A stretch of 12,931 bases of DNA from Acidimicrobiia bacterium (GTDB lineage Bacteria > Actinomycetota > Acidimicrobiia > Acidimicrobiales > Acidimicrobilacustridaceae): NCBI GenBank assembly GCA_016462055.1, contig JAEMTX010000018.1, positions 4,213-17,143 on the forward strand. The letters are read 5' to 3'. The position numbers and the translations under genes are program-made. Below, piece by piece: positions 6,614 through 12,882 of the stretch; the stretch's first letter is position 1, and every line of letters begins with the position of its first letter. The notes beneath the pieces were generated by a model that had not been told where the DNA came from, did no database searches, and saw only the letters and a list, made by a program, of their open reading frames with translations.

Positions 6614-7376
6614 ATCGACCGCCGCTCACCACGAGCGTTTGTCCAGTCACATACCGAGCTTCGTCGCTACACAAGAACACTGACGGCGGACCGATGTCAG
6701 TTTCGGGATCACCGAGCCGGCCAAGCGGAACTAGGCCCTCAATGCGCTTGACGCGCTCGGGCTCGAGGATCTTCATGTTTTCGAGCGCTGGTGAAATTGC
6801 CAACGGGGCAACGCTATTCACACGAATGTGGTCAGGTCCCCATTCACGAGCAAGAGCACGCACGAAACCACGTTGTGCTGCCTTAACTGCGCTATAAAAC
6901 GGCGCTCGCTCCGAACCTTCGATGCCCGCAGGTGAGCTCATAAGGAGGTAAGCGCCCTGTGATTTTTGAAGGTGCGGGTAGGCCTGCACTGCCAGACGCC
7001 ATGTTGCTCGCACCGTGACTGATGCGTGGTCTTCCCATTCATCAAGGGTCGTATTCTCGAAGTCGGTTGCTTCACTCGAACGGCCGCTTACGGCGTTGTG
7101 AACCACCGCATCGAGTCGGCCGAAGTCGCGAACCAGTTGTTCGATCGCATCAGCGCTTTGCGCAGCATCGGTGACATCGCAGCGCAAGATCACTGGAGTC
7201 CCGCCGGCAGCCGCAACGGCCGCGGCGCTTTCCTCGGCTGCTTCTGGGCGTCGCACGCCAATGCCAACGATTGCGCCAGCAGATCCAAAGGCCGCGGCAA
7301 CACCACGACCCACGCCGGCAGCAGCCCCAGTCACAAGGACAACTCGACCTTCCATCAATCCAGGCAAACCGCTCAT
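6600..7376 (-). CDS. Short-chain dehydrogenase/reductase (probable active partner of the degenerate SDR)
   Basis: This is a 258-residue classical SDR. Its ATG overlaps the stop of the upstream SDR gene (ATGA at 7376-7373). The cofactor loop is TGAAAGVG (16-23). Arg42-Arg43 after beta-2 (GVRRPE) and no Asp there favour NADP(H). The usual NNAG is HNAV (93-96), and the helix E Asn appears to be Thr121 (SVTVRAT). Ser148, Tyr161 and Lys165 (YSAVK) are intact with normal 13-residue spacing, so the protein should be catalytic. The C-terminus has the standard VTGQTLVVSGG. Many FabG-like and enoyl-reductase-like relatives share such changes, and the substrate is unknown. The pairing with a catalytically dead SDR is the main clue to its biology. 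Confidence 0.9.
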   Translation of the reverse strand: MSGLPGLMEGRVVLVTGAAAGVGRGVAAAFGSAGAIVGIGVRRPEAAEESAAAVAAAGGTPVILRCDVTDAAQSADAIEQLVRDFGRLDAVVHNAVSGRSSEATDFENTTLDEWEDHASVTVRATWRLAVQAYPHLQKSQGAYLLMSSPAGIEGSERAPFYSAVKAAQRGFVRALAREWGPDHIRVNSVAPLAISPALENMKILEPERVKRIEGLVPLGRLGDPETDIGPPSVFLCSDEARYVTGQTLVVSGGRFTSL

Positions 7377-8059
7377 GGCTGCATCACCGTTCCGCGATCG
7401 GCGACCAACAGTGCGCCAGTAATTGCTCCGGCAGCAGGTGTTGCCAACATGTCAATGAGTCCGATCACATCGTCAACCGCCGAAGCGGGTGGTAACGCTG
7501 GCTGGCCCAGCACCGGAACCACGGGGACTTCGGTATCACCCACTTCGTTGTCACCCAGCATGAACGCGCCCAACTCGACTTCGATTGTGTTCACGGTGAT
7601 GGAACGCGCACCCCAACGCCGAGCAACCGCTTTCGCCATCACGCGAATTGTTTCAACCGCGGTGCATAACGGAACAAGACCAGCGACGCCCGTCGCGGCG
7701 ACTGTTGGCAGAATAAGAATCACCCGTCCACCATCAGCAAGAACTCCATGGGCCTGCTGCAGTGCCACAAACGCCGAGCGCATCGAATACTCCGCTGCTT
7801 GGTCCCACTCGGATTCAGTGAGCGAGACGATCGGTGCAGAGCGAAACGCTGAAGGATCGATCGCGGCAAGCACTACATAGTCAACAGTTCCCGAACCAAC
7901 CAGTGATCGGAGCGACTCGCCAACCGCTTCGGCGTTGGTGAGATCAAGTGTGGAAGCGAGTTCGACAATGGAGTCACCGCGGGTCCGGAGACGCTGTGCG
8001 ATCGAGAATCCGATCCCAGAACTGGATCCGATGACAAGTGTTGAAGCTGATGACGCCAT
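7373..8059 (-). CDS. Degenerate short-chain dehydrogenase (pseudo-enzyme subunit?)
   Basis: The 228-residue protein keeps a glycine-rich loop, VIGSSSGIG (9-17), but is short between beta-2 and the LDLTNAEAV segment, as in Lin1944-like SDRs. Aligning helix F and its lead-in, the catalytic positions read T119 (for Ser), C132 (for Tyr) and E136 (for Lys), and the helix E Asn is S92, so the entire tetrad is lost. NNAG is replaced by LAAID. The C-terminal ITGALLVADRG retains the family shape, so the fold is probably intact and the frame is undamaged, unlike a pseudogene. A purine-rich GAGGGAGGA lies just upstream of the ATG. The gene is first in a two-gene unit with an SDR that retains Ser-Tyr-Lys. 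Precedent for such pairs is the BbsCD dehydrogenase of anaerobic toluene degradation. Function here is unknown. Confidence 0.85.
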   Translation of the reverse strand: MASSASTLVIGSSSGIGFSIAQRLRTRGDSIVELASTLDLTNAEAVGESLRSLVGSGTVDYVVLAAIDPSAFRSAPIVSLTESEWDQAAEYSMRSAFVALQQAHGVLADGGRVILILPTVAATGVAGLVPLCTAVETIRVMAKAVARRWGARSITVNTIEVELGAFMLGDNEVGDTEVPVVPVLGQPALPPASAVDDVIGLIDMLATPAAGAITGALLVADRGTVMQP

Positions 8060-8061
8060 AG

Positions 8062-8070
8062 TCCTCCCTC
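8062..8070 (-). promoter_or_regulatory. Strong ribosome binding site of the SDR pair
   Basis: GAGGGAGGA on the minus strand ends two bases before the ATG at 8059. The GAGGG portion gives a conventional six-base spacing. This is the strongest Shine-Dalgarno in the window. Confidence 0.6.
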
Positions 8071-8080
8071 AGACGCCGGA

Positions 8081-8086
8081 ACGCTA
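8081..8086 (-). promoter_or_regulatory. Possible -10 box of the minus-strand SDR pair
   Basis: TAGCGT on the minus strand would give a leader of roughly 15 bases containing the Shine-Dalgarno. A TTGACT (revcomp of 8107-8112) lies 20 bases upstream, longer than usual for a -35. It shares the 92-base divergent region with the promoter of the MFS gene. Confidence 0.3.
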
Positions 8087-8139
8087 CCGCCCCACGCATG
8101 CGATCAAGTCAACACGCTGTCGTCACCGCGGACCACCGG

Positions 8140-8145
8140 TAGTCT
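8140..8145 (+). promoter_or_regulatory. Leaderless-type -10 box of the MFS gene
   Basis: TAGTCT is followed by exactly six bases and then the GTG start at 8152. There is no Shine-Dalgarno. The predicted transcription start is therefore at the start codon. Confidence 0.45.
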
Positions 8146-8151
8146 CGACCT

Positions 8152-9582
8152 GTGGACAGGGGGAAGCAACGGCGGGTACTCGTCGCGACGATGCTCGGCG
8201 TATTCGTCTCGGGCTGGCCCGCGGTCATTCTCGTTGCCGCTCTTCCTGAAATCGGCGACAACCTCGACGCATCTCGAACAACGCTTTCATGGGTGCTTTC
8301 GCTTCCGATGCTCATCGGTGCGGTCATGCTCCCAACCTTCGGGCGGCTTGGCGACCTCAAGGGTCAACGACGCGTTTTTCTCATCGGTCTTACCGTTTGC
8401 GGAGCTGCTGCGATTCTCACAGCGTTGTCATGGAACGCAGCGTCTCTCATTACCTTTCGCACAATTAGTCAGACCGCTGGCTTCGCCACTGCCCCCACCG
8501 CCGTCGCGCTCATCATGGAAACGTTTCCGCTCGATGCAAGACCACGAGCACTTGGTATGTGGGCATTTGTTTCCGCCGCCGCACCCGCACTTGGTTTGGC
8601 ATTTGGCGGCCCGATGGTCGAACTCCTCAGCTGGCGTGGCGTCTTCATCATTCAGGGTGCCCTTGCACTGTTGTTTCTTCCGCTTTGTTTGCGTTGGCTC
8701 GACGAGACAAAGCGCCGATCAAATATCGGCTTCGACATCGCTGGCGGAATCACCCTCATGCTTGCGACGGGTTCGATCCTGCTCTATCTCGATCGAGGTG
8801 GTTCCTGGGGTTGGACGCAACCGGCAGGGCTTTGCCTTCTCGTTGCCGCACCAATGCTTGCCTTCTTGTTCATCCGAATCGAAAAGCGTGCCAAGTTCCC
8901 ACTTCTACCCACCGGCCTTCTCACCAATCGCGCCTATTCAATGCCTGCCATCTCTGAATTCCTCTCGCAGGCATCAAGCAATGCAGTCTTCTTCAGCGCG
9001 CCACTCTTGCTACAACAACGTTTCGGAAAAACAATCGCCGAAACCGCATTCCTCATGCTTCCGTTGCCACTTGGAATGTGCTTCGGTGCAATCATCGGCG
9101 GACGAGTTGCCGCAAGATACGGCGAACGCCTTGGCGGCTTGATCGGCACGAGTGCGATGGCGCTTTCAATGCTGCTCTTCCTCGCCGGCTACAACACCGA
9201 AAAAATGGGCCTCGTCACCATCGCCTTGATTGTTCAAGGAATCGCCAATGGCTTTGTGCGCCCGGCGGTTGCATCGGCCGGCGGCGCCGCGCTCAGCCCT
9301 GAATACTTCGGCGTCGGAATGGCAACGCTTCGGATGATCGCGCTGCTCGGTTCCACGATGGGTATCAGTATCGCCCTCGCTGCGTCAGTTGTTGGGGGCT
9401 TTCGGGCGATTTACATCACGACCTTTGTTCTTGCCCTCATGGCCACTGCCACAATGACCCGGGTGATCTCACACAAGCGCCTCACGGGAACACCCGAAGA
9501 GCGCAAAGAACAGGAACGGAAACTCATCGCTGACATGGAAACTGAAGCCGGCCTCACAACCCTCCCGGCGTTTGAAGGCTGA
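8152..9582 (+). CDS. MFS transporter, DHA2/EmrB-QacA-like drug:H+ antiporter family
   Basis: The protein has 476 residues from a GTG start that fits a leaderless promoter; an internal ATG at 8191 would remove 13 residues and cut into TM1. About 14 hydrophobic segments can be traced, as in DHA2 exporters. MFS motif A is FGRLGDLKGQRRV (63-75) between TM2 and TM3. Between TM5 and TM6 lies ALGLAFGGPMVELLSWRGVF, the motif C-like GPxxGG region and the W-R-x-x-F end characteristic of the family. The hydrophilic C-terminal tail (about the last 40 residues) is rich in Lys and Glu. Proton-driven export of an amphipathic small molecule is the family expectation. Location divergent from two SDR genes suggests a substrate or product of that pathway. 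No TetR-type regulator is adjacent. Confidence 0.9.
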   Translation: MDRGKQRRVLVATMLGVFVSGWPAVILVAALPEIGDNLDASRTTLSWVLSLPMLIGAVMLPTFGRLGDLKGQRRVFLIGLTVCGAAAILTALSWNAASLITFRTISQTAGFATAPTAVALIMETFPLDARPRALGMWAFVSAAAPALGLAFGGPMVELLSWRGVFIIQGALALLFLPLCLRWLDETKRRSNIGFDIAGGITLMLATGSILLYLDRGGSWGWTQPAGLCLLVAAPMLAFLFIRIEKRAKFPLLPTGLLTNRAYSMPAISEFLSQASSNAVFFSAPLLLQQRFGKTIAETAFLMLPLPLGMCFGAIIGGRVAARYGERLGGLIGTSAMALSMLLFLAGYNTEKMGLVTIALIVQGIANGFVRPAVASAGGAALSPEYFGVGMATLRMIALLGSTMGISIALAASVVGGFRAIYITTFVLALMATATMTRVISHKRLTGTPEERKEQERKLIADMETEAGLTTLPAFEG

Positions 9583-9584
9583 GC

Positions 9585-10193
9585 ATGACGAATTCCTCCG
9601 CTACTACCCCGAGCGCGGTTCTCTATCTCACAACCTGGTTACCCGAGCAACTCCACGATCAATTCTCTGCTTGGTGCGACAATCATCACCGAGAGCAACT
9701 CGCACTGCCAGGTTTCCGTCGAGCACGAAGGTTCGAATGGACGGGCGGTCGCCGCGAAGACGATCCACCTCAGTACCTCACGATGTACGACCTTGACTCT
9801 CTTGAATCCCTTACAAGTGATGCCTATCTCGAGCACGCGCGTTCATCGCCCGGACTGCCTGAGTTCCTTCTAGGCAATCTCCGCATTGAGCGGCGTAACT
9901 GCCTCGTTGTCGCGTCCCTCCCTGCTCTTTGGTGGCCACCCTCGCCGACGCCCCTTCTCGATCTCTTTCAACTCACCAACGACGCGTCCGCCAATGAACT
10001 TCGGGATGGGATCAAACATCTTGCGAACCCAACTACTTCGGGTTTCACGCTGCGCGTCATCGACAGCGAAGACAATGACCCTCTCGTGCTTGTTGACCAC
10101 GGCGATGACGCCACCGAAATGATCGATACCCTCACCGGCGCCAGCGGCTCACTTCGTTCGACATGGCGCTGTTGCTTCGACGAATTTGCATAG
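9585..10193 (+). CDS. Uncharacterised two-part protein with dimeric alpha/beta barrel-like N-terminus
   Basis: The 202-residue soluble protein starts at an ATG two bases after the MFS stop, with GAAGG six bases upstream inside the MFS gene. It is therefore very likely co-translated with the exporter. The N-terminal half (about 10-105) follows a ferredoxin-like pattern: beta strand VLYLTTWLP, a helix with FSAWCDNHHREQL, then PGFRRARRFEW and QYLTMYDLDSLESL. This resembles DUF4286/EthD-like domains that bind or shield hydrophobic molecules. The second half (about 110-202), with LLDLFQLTND and PLVLVDHGDD, could be a second, diverged copy of the same fold, forming a pseudo-dimer. No signal peptide or membrane segment is seen. 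Function is not known; binding of the transported or metabolised compound is speculation. Confidence 0.75.
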   Translation: MTNSSATTPSAVLYLTTWLPEQLHDQFSAWCDNHHREQLALPGFRRARRFEWTGGRREDDPPQYLTMYDLDSLESLTSDAYLEHARSSPGLPEFLLGNLRIERRNCLVVASLPALWWPPSPTPLLDLFQLTNDASANELRDGIKHLANPTTSGFTLRVIDSEDNDPLVLVDHGDDATEMIDTLTGASGSLRSTWRCCFDEFA

Positions 10194-10206
10194 GTCCACG
10201 GGCTCC

Positions 10207-10212
10207 TAGGAT
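10207..10212 (+). promoter_or_regulatory. Leaderless-type -10 box of the phosphatase gene
   Basis: TAGGAT within TCCTAGGAT is followed by six bases (CACAGA) and then ATC at 10219, where the phosphatase family homology begins. TTTGCA (10185-10190) is a 4/6 match to a -35 at 16-base spacing. The same TCCTAGGRT box precedes the next gene. Confidence 0.5.
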
Positions 10213-10218
10213 CACAGA

Positions 10219-10806
10219 ATCGAAATCTTGATCATCTGCTCCGGTAATACCTGTCGGTCGCCAATGGCGATGGGTCTCCTTGCCCATCACCTCACACTTC
10301 GCGGCATGGACGCGCGAGTGCATTCGGCCGGAACGCTCGGCTGGGGCGGTCCTGCCACCAACCACGCCGTTGAAACGCTTGCGGCTCGTGGCCTCGACCT
10401 CTCTGAACACGAAAGTCGCCGGATCAAAGGCGAAGACATCGCCGAAGCCGACCTCATCATCGGCATGACTCGCGATCACGTTCATGGCGTGATCATCCAC
10501 GACCACTCCGCAATCGCGCGAACCTTCGTTATGGGCGAAATCGTCCGACTCGGAAACAAAGTTGGCCCCCGCAAGCCCGATCAATCGGTTCGTGACTGGT
10601 GCGCCACCATTGCTGCGCTTCGGCCCCAAGGCCGTCCGGCCGGAATTTCTACCGATGACATTGCTGATCCCGTCGGTGAAGGCCTCGAGGTCTATGCAAA
10701 AACTGCCGACAGACTCGACGCTCTTTGTGCTGCAACCGCAAAACTTCTGCTTCCCGACGGTGCTCAGGGCGAAATCGTCGATATCGACCCACTCCCGGCG
10801 CCCTAA
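10219..10806 (+). CDS. Low-molecular-weight protein tyrosine phosphatase-like protein
   Basis: The catalytic P-loop is C-SGNTCR-S (C7 to S14, numbered from the ATC start), and the general-acid Asp lies in DIADPVGEG (D150). Both are diagnostic of the LMW-PTP/arsenate-reductase-like fold (PF01451). The only ordinary start in frame after the upstream stop (TAG 10207-10209) is TTG 10228, which leaves three residues before the catalytic Cys and truncates the first beta strand. ATC at 10219 gives the expected M-E-I-L-I-I-C beginning and sits six bases after a -10-like TAGGAT. I therefore annotate ATC, with TTG as the alternative. The length of 195 residues exceeds the usual 150 because of an inserted GNKVGPRKP...ALRPQGRP segment (about 115-140) and a C-terminal tail. 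Cytosolic dephosphorylation of phospho-Tyr, or a sugar-phosphate or arginine-phosphate target, is possible. Confidence 0.82.
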   Translation: MEILIICSGNTCRSPMAMGLLAHHLTLRGMDARVHSAGTLGWGGPATNHAVETLAARGLDLSEHESRRIKGEDIAEADLIIGMTRDHVHGVIIHDHSAIARTFVMGEIVRLGNKVGPRKPDQSVRDWCATIAALRPQGRPAGISTDDIADPVGEGLEVYAKTADRLDALCAATAKLLLPDGAQGEIVDIDPLPAP

Positions 10807-10833
10807 TCGCGGGCGCTCGAACAGAGCCTGTCC

Positions 10834-10839
10834 TAGGGT
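10834..10839 (+). promoter_or_regulatory. Leaderless-type -10 box of the DUF6159-like gene
   Basis: TAGGGT, within TCCTAGGGT, lies exactly six bases before the ATG at 10846. The GGGAG in that spacer is only one base from the ATG, too close to act as a normal Shine-Dalgarno. Confidence 0.5.
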
Positions 10840-10845
10840 GGGAGC

Positions 10846-11697
10846 ATGGGAAAATTCGCTAATAGCAAAGCACTCGCTGGAGCAAGTTTTGGTGTTCTGA
10901 AGAGTGAAAAGAAACTGGCTGCAATTCCAATTGTTTCTGCAGTCACGTGTGGTGTTATCGCTGTGGCAGTTGGTGGCGGAGTCATTCTCACTGCTGACTT
11001 CATCGCCAACCCCGCACCCGGACAAGATGATTTCGCCATGACTCCGGCATCGTGGGCCGTCGGCGTTGTCGGCCTTTTCATTATTGGGTTAGTTAGTCAG
11101 ATGTTTGCGGCCACACTGATCGCTGCCGCGAATGAACGCCTCAATGGTGGCAGTTTCACTATGGGTCAGGCCTTCTCTAAGGCAACGTCTCGCACGCCAT
11201 CAATTCTTGGATGGTCGGCAATTAATTCAACTGTTGGACTTGTGCTTCAAGCCGTGCGCGACAAAGCCGGTTTTCTCGGCGACATCGCTGCCGGGCTCAT
11301 CGGAGCAGCCTGGAACGTCGTGACGTGGCTCGTGCTTCCGATCATCATCGTTGAAGGCGTCGGACCAATCGTTGCCATCAAGAAGTCAGCAAACCTGCTG
11401 AAGACAACATGGGGCGAAAACCTGTTTGCTCAAGCCGGCATAGGACTCATCGGATTCCTCCTGATGCTTCCGGGAATCCTCATCTTCGGCGCACTGAGTT
11501 TGGTTGTCCCGGTTGTGGGTATCCCGTTGCTATTCATCTGGGTTGTCGTCATCGGCTGTCTGATGTCAGCCCTCGGTGCGATCTACCGAACTGCTCTGTA
11601 CCGCTTCGCAGTTGGTCTTCCCAACGGCGATGCATTCACGCAGGATGAACTCTCCGGAGCCTTCAAGACGAAGGTGAAGTCCGGACGTATGCGCTAA
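10846..11697 (+). CDS. DUF6159-like integral membrane protein
   Basis: The 283-residue protein begins with a short basic/amphipathic segment (MGKFANSKALAGASFGVLKSEKKL split by small residues), followed by about six hydrophobic segments. Two are near the N-terminus (AAIPIVSAVTCGVIAV; VGVVGLFIIGLVSQM) and the others are spread through the second half (VVTWLVLPIIIVEG; IGLIGFLLMLPGILIFG; IPLLFIWVVVIGC). The conserved feel of 'S..vL+.+K.L..iPi.S' and 'A...t..+tPsIL.Ws' matches DUF6159 proteins of Actinobacteria, whose function is unknown. No enzymatic motif is visible. It likely has its own leaderless promoter. It converges on the acyltransferase gene with a six-base gap. Confidence 0.75.
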   Translation: MGKFANSKALAGASFGVLKSEKKLAAIPIVSAVTCGVIAVAVGGGVILTADFIANPAPGQDDFAMTPASWAVGVVGLFIIGLVSQMFAATLIAAANERLNGGSFTMGQAFSKATSRTPSILGWSAINSTVGLVLQAVRDKAGFLGDIAAGLIGAAWNVVTWLVLPIIIVEGVGPIVAIKKSANLLKTTWGENLFAQAGIGLIGFLLMLPGILIFGALSLVVPVVGIPLLFIWVVVIGCLMSALGAIYRTALYRFAVGLPNGDAFTQDELSGAFKTKVKSGRMR

Positions 11698-11708
11698 TCG
11701 GCGTTAGC
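11693..11708. other. Small inverted repeat spanning two convergent stop codons
   Basis: GCTAA, six bases, TTAGC: each arm contains the TAA stop of one of the two convergent genes, and the loop is the entire intergenic gap. The stem is only 5 bp and no T-run follows on either strand, so it is at best a weak terminator and may be chance. Confidence 0.25.
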
Positions 11709-12420
11709 TGCCGGGTTCTTCAGTCGGCCGCACTCCCACAGGCCAACCTTCCACAACCACAACTTCATTCGTAAGCGGCGGTACCCAACCTTCGCCGTCC
11801 ATCCAACGACGAACAACGCGACCAGGAACGCCTACGACCACACTGTGATCGGGAATCTCGCCGCGCACAACGGCACCGGCAGCGATCGCGCAGTTTCGAC
11901 CGATCGACGTACCCGGCAAGACAACAACGTTGGTGCCAATCCATGTGCCTGCACCAACGCGCACTGGAAATCCCTGCAACACCTGTTTGCCAACTGGAAG
12001 CCACGGATCGGCATAGGTGTGGTTGTGATCGGTGAAGTACACGTTCGGCGCAACCGTGACGTCGGCCTCGAGCACAATCGAGTGGCGGGCCACGAACCAA
12101 CAGTCCTTGCCAACAGTCGTGCGATCGCCAATCTCAATCACGGGTGGCGTATCAGCCGGATAGGTCTCGGTGGGCATTCCCACTGCGAGCGTCGTGCCGG
12201 CACCAATGAAACAGTCCGCGCCGAGGTGGATGGCGTGGGCGTTATAACAATCTCCCTGAGGGAATGCGACGTAGCTGCCGCGACCCATTGATCCGTAGCG
12301 ACGGGCCAGCGGGTGCTCGGCATTAATCGCACCAGCGAGACGAATCCGCTCCCACGACGCGTTGATCACCGTTGTTGCAACCGAACGCGCCTGCGCTCTT
12401 AGGCGATCAGACCAAGACAT
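11704..12420 (-). CDS. Left-handed beta-helix acyltransferase (hexapeptide repeat, WbbJ/maltose O-acetyltransferase type)
   Basis: Of 238 residues, the region 60-200 shows hexapeptide repeats ([LIV]-G-x4): IHLGADCFIGAGTTLAV, VIEIGDRTTVGKDC, VRVGAGTWIGTNVVVLPG, TSIGRNCAIAAGAVV. The loop TDHNHTY (130-136) supplies the probable catalytic His (132 or 134). The end VVVGVPGRVVR is the family's usual C-terminal turn. Such trimeric enzymes acetylate (or otherwise acylate) sugar hydroxyls or amines from acetyl-CoA in the cytosol. An N-terminal amphipathic helix (1-30) and a proline-rich tail after 212 are extra. Envelope sugars are a plausible target given the neighbourhood, but the acceptor is unknown. 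There is no Shine-Dalgarno; a TACAGT box lies eight bases before the ATG. The gene is divergent from the SRPBCC gene. Confidence 0.88.
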   Translation of the reverse strand: MSWSDRLRAQARSVATTVINASWERIRLAGAINAEHPLARRYGSMGRGSYVAFPQGDCYNAHAIHLGADCFIGAGTTLAVGMPTETYPADTPPVIEIGDRTTVGKDCWFVARHSIVLEADVTVAPNVYFTDHNHTYADPWLPVGKQVLQGFPVRVGAGTWIGTNVVVLPGTSIGRNCAIAAGAVVRGEIPDHSVVVGVPGRVVRRWMDGEGWVPPLTNEVVVVEGWPVGVRPTEEPGS

Positions 12421-12428
12421 GAATTGTC

Positions 12429-12434
12429 ACTGTA
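12429..12434 (-). promoter_or_regulatory. Leaderless-type -10 box of the acyltransferase gene
   Basis: TACAGT on the minus strand lies eight bases before the ATG at 12420. No purine-rich ribosome site is present, so transcription probably starts at or one base before the ATG. No convincing -35 is seen. Confidence 0.4.
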
Positions 12435-12442
12435 GTTGACGG

Positions 12443-12448
12443 TATCGT
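12443..12448 (+). promoter_or_regulatory. Possible -10 box of the SRPBCC-sulfatase unit
   Basis: TATCGT would give a leader of about 20 bases that includes GGAG (12466-12469), five bases from the ATG at 12475. Unlike several neighbours, this gene therefore appears to have a conventional leader. Confidence 0.35.
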
Positions 12449-12474
12449 GAACACTTCCCTGCCCCGGAGTAGCG

Positions 12475-12882
12475 ATGGCCACCATCAGATCACATGCGAG
12501 AGTGCACCGAAGTGCCGACGATGTCTGGAAAATCGTGGGTGATCCCACTCGCATCGTTGAATGGTTCCCCGGCGTGACCGAGGCGACCATCGAAGGCAAC
12601 AACCGAACGCTCATGTTGAAGGCCGGCCTTCCCGTTCACGAAGAAATCGTCACCCTCGATCACCGCATGCGCCGCTTCCAGTACCGCATCACTGGCCCGC
12701 TGCCAGTGAAGTATCACCTCGGAACGATGGACGTCATCGAAGACGGTGAGCCTGGCTGTCTGCTCATGTACTCCACTGAAATCTCTCCTGACCCCATGGC
12801 CTTCGTGCTCGATGGAGTCATCTCTGAAGGCATCGGCAATCTTGCGCGCATGTTGAACGACCACACCGAGGAACAACGCTGA
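12475..12882 (+). CDS. SRPBCC-family (polyketide cyclase/START-like) protein
   Basis: The 135-residue protein shows the helix-grip pattern of PF10604-like proteins. It has an N-terminal strand (TIRSHARVHRSADDVWKIVGDP), the WFPGV segment after the small helices, then strands (EATIEGNNRTLML; HEEIVTLDHRMRRFQYRIT; KYHLGTMDVIEDG; CLLMYSTEISPD), and a long C-terminal helix (ISEGIGNLARMLNDHTE). These domains bind hydrophobic ligands in a central cavity, and some catalyse cyclisation or dehydration, but most bacterial single-domain members have no assigned function. GGAG at 12466-12469 supports the start. The stop codon overlaps the next start by one base (TGATG), so it is translationally linked to a sulfatase-like gene, possibly binding its substrate or product. 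Confidence 0.88.
   Translation: MATIRSHARVHRSADDVWKIVGDPTRIVEWFPGVTEATIEGNNRTLMLKAGLPVHEEIVTLDHRMRRFQYRITGPLPVKYHLGTMDVIEDGEPGCLLMYSTEISPDPMAFVLDGVISEGIGNLARMLNDHTEEQR
12868..12872 (+). promoter_or_regulatory. Ribosome binding site of the sulfatase-like gene
   Basis: GAGGA inside the 3' end of the SRPBCC gene is nine bases from the ATG at 12882 and supports that start together with the TGATG overlap. Confidence 0.5.

Noticed and set aside
7026..7880. Open 284-codon plus-strand frame opposite the minus-strand SDR pair
   Set aside because: Translation is Ser/Thr/Ala/Arg-rich low-complexity sequence without motifs, while the minus strand encodes two clear SDRs.
8234..9142. Open 302-codon plus-strand frame inside the MFS gene
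   Set aside because: It is a +1 shadow of a strongly supported membrane transporter, rich in Ser, Cys and Arg.
10132..11025. Open 297-codon minus-strand frame opposite the phosphatase and DUF6159-like genes
   Set aside because: It spans two plus-strand genes with clear family motifs and promoters. Its product is rich in Cys, Ser and Asp with no recognisable domain, typical of an antisense shadow.
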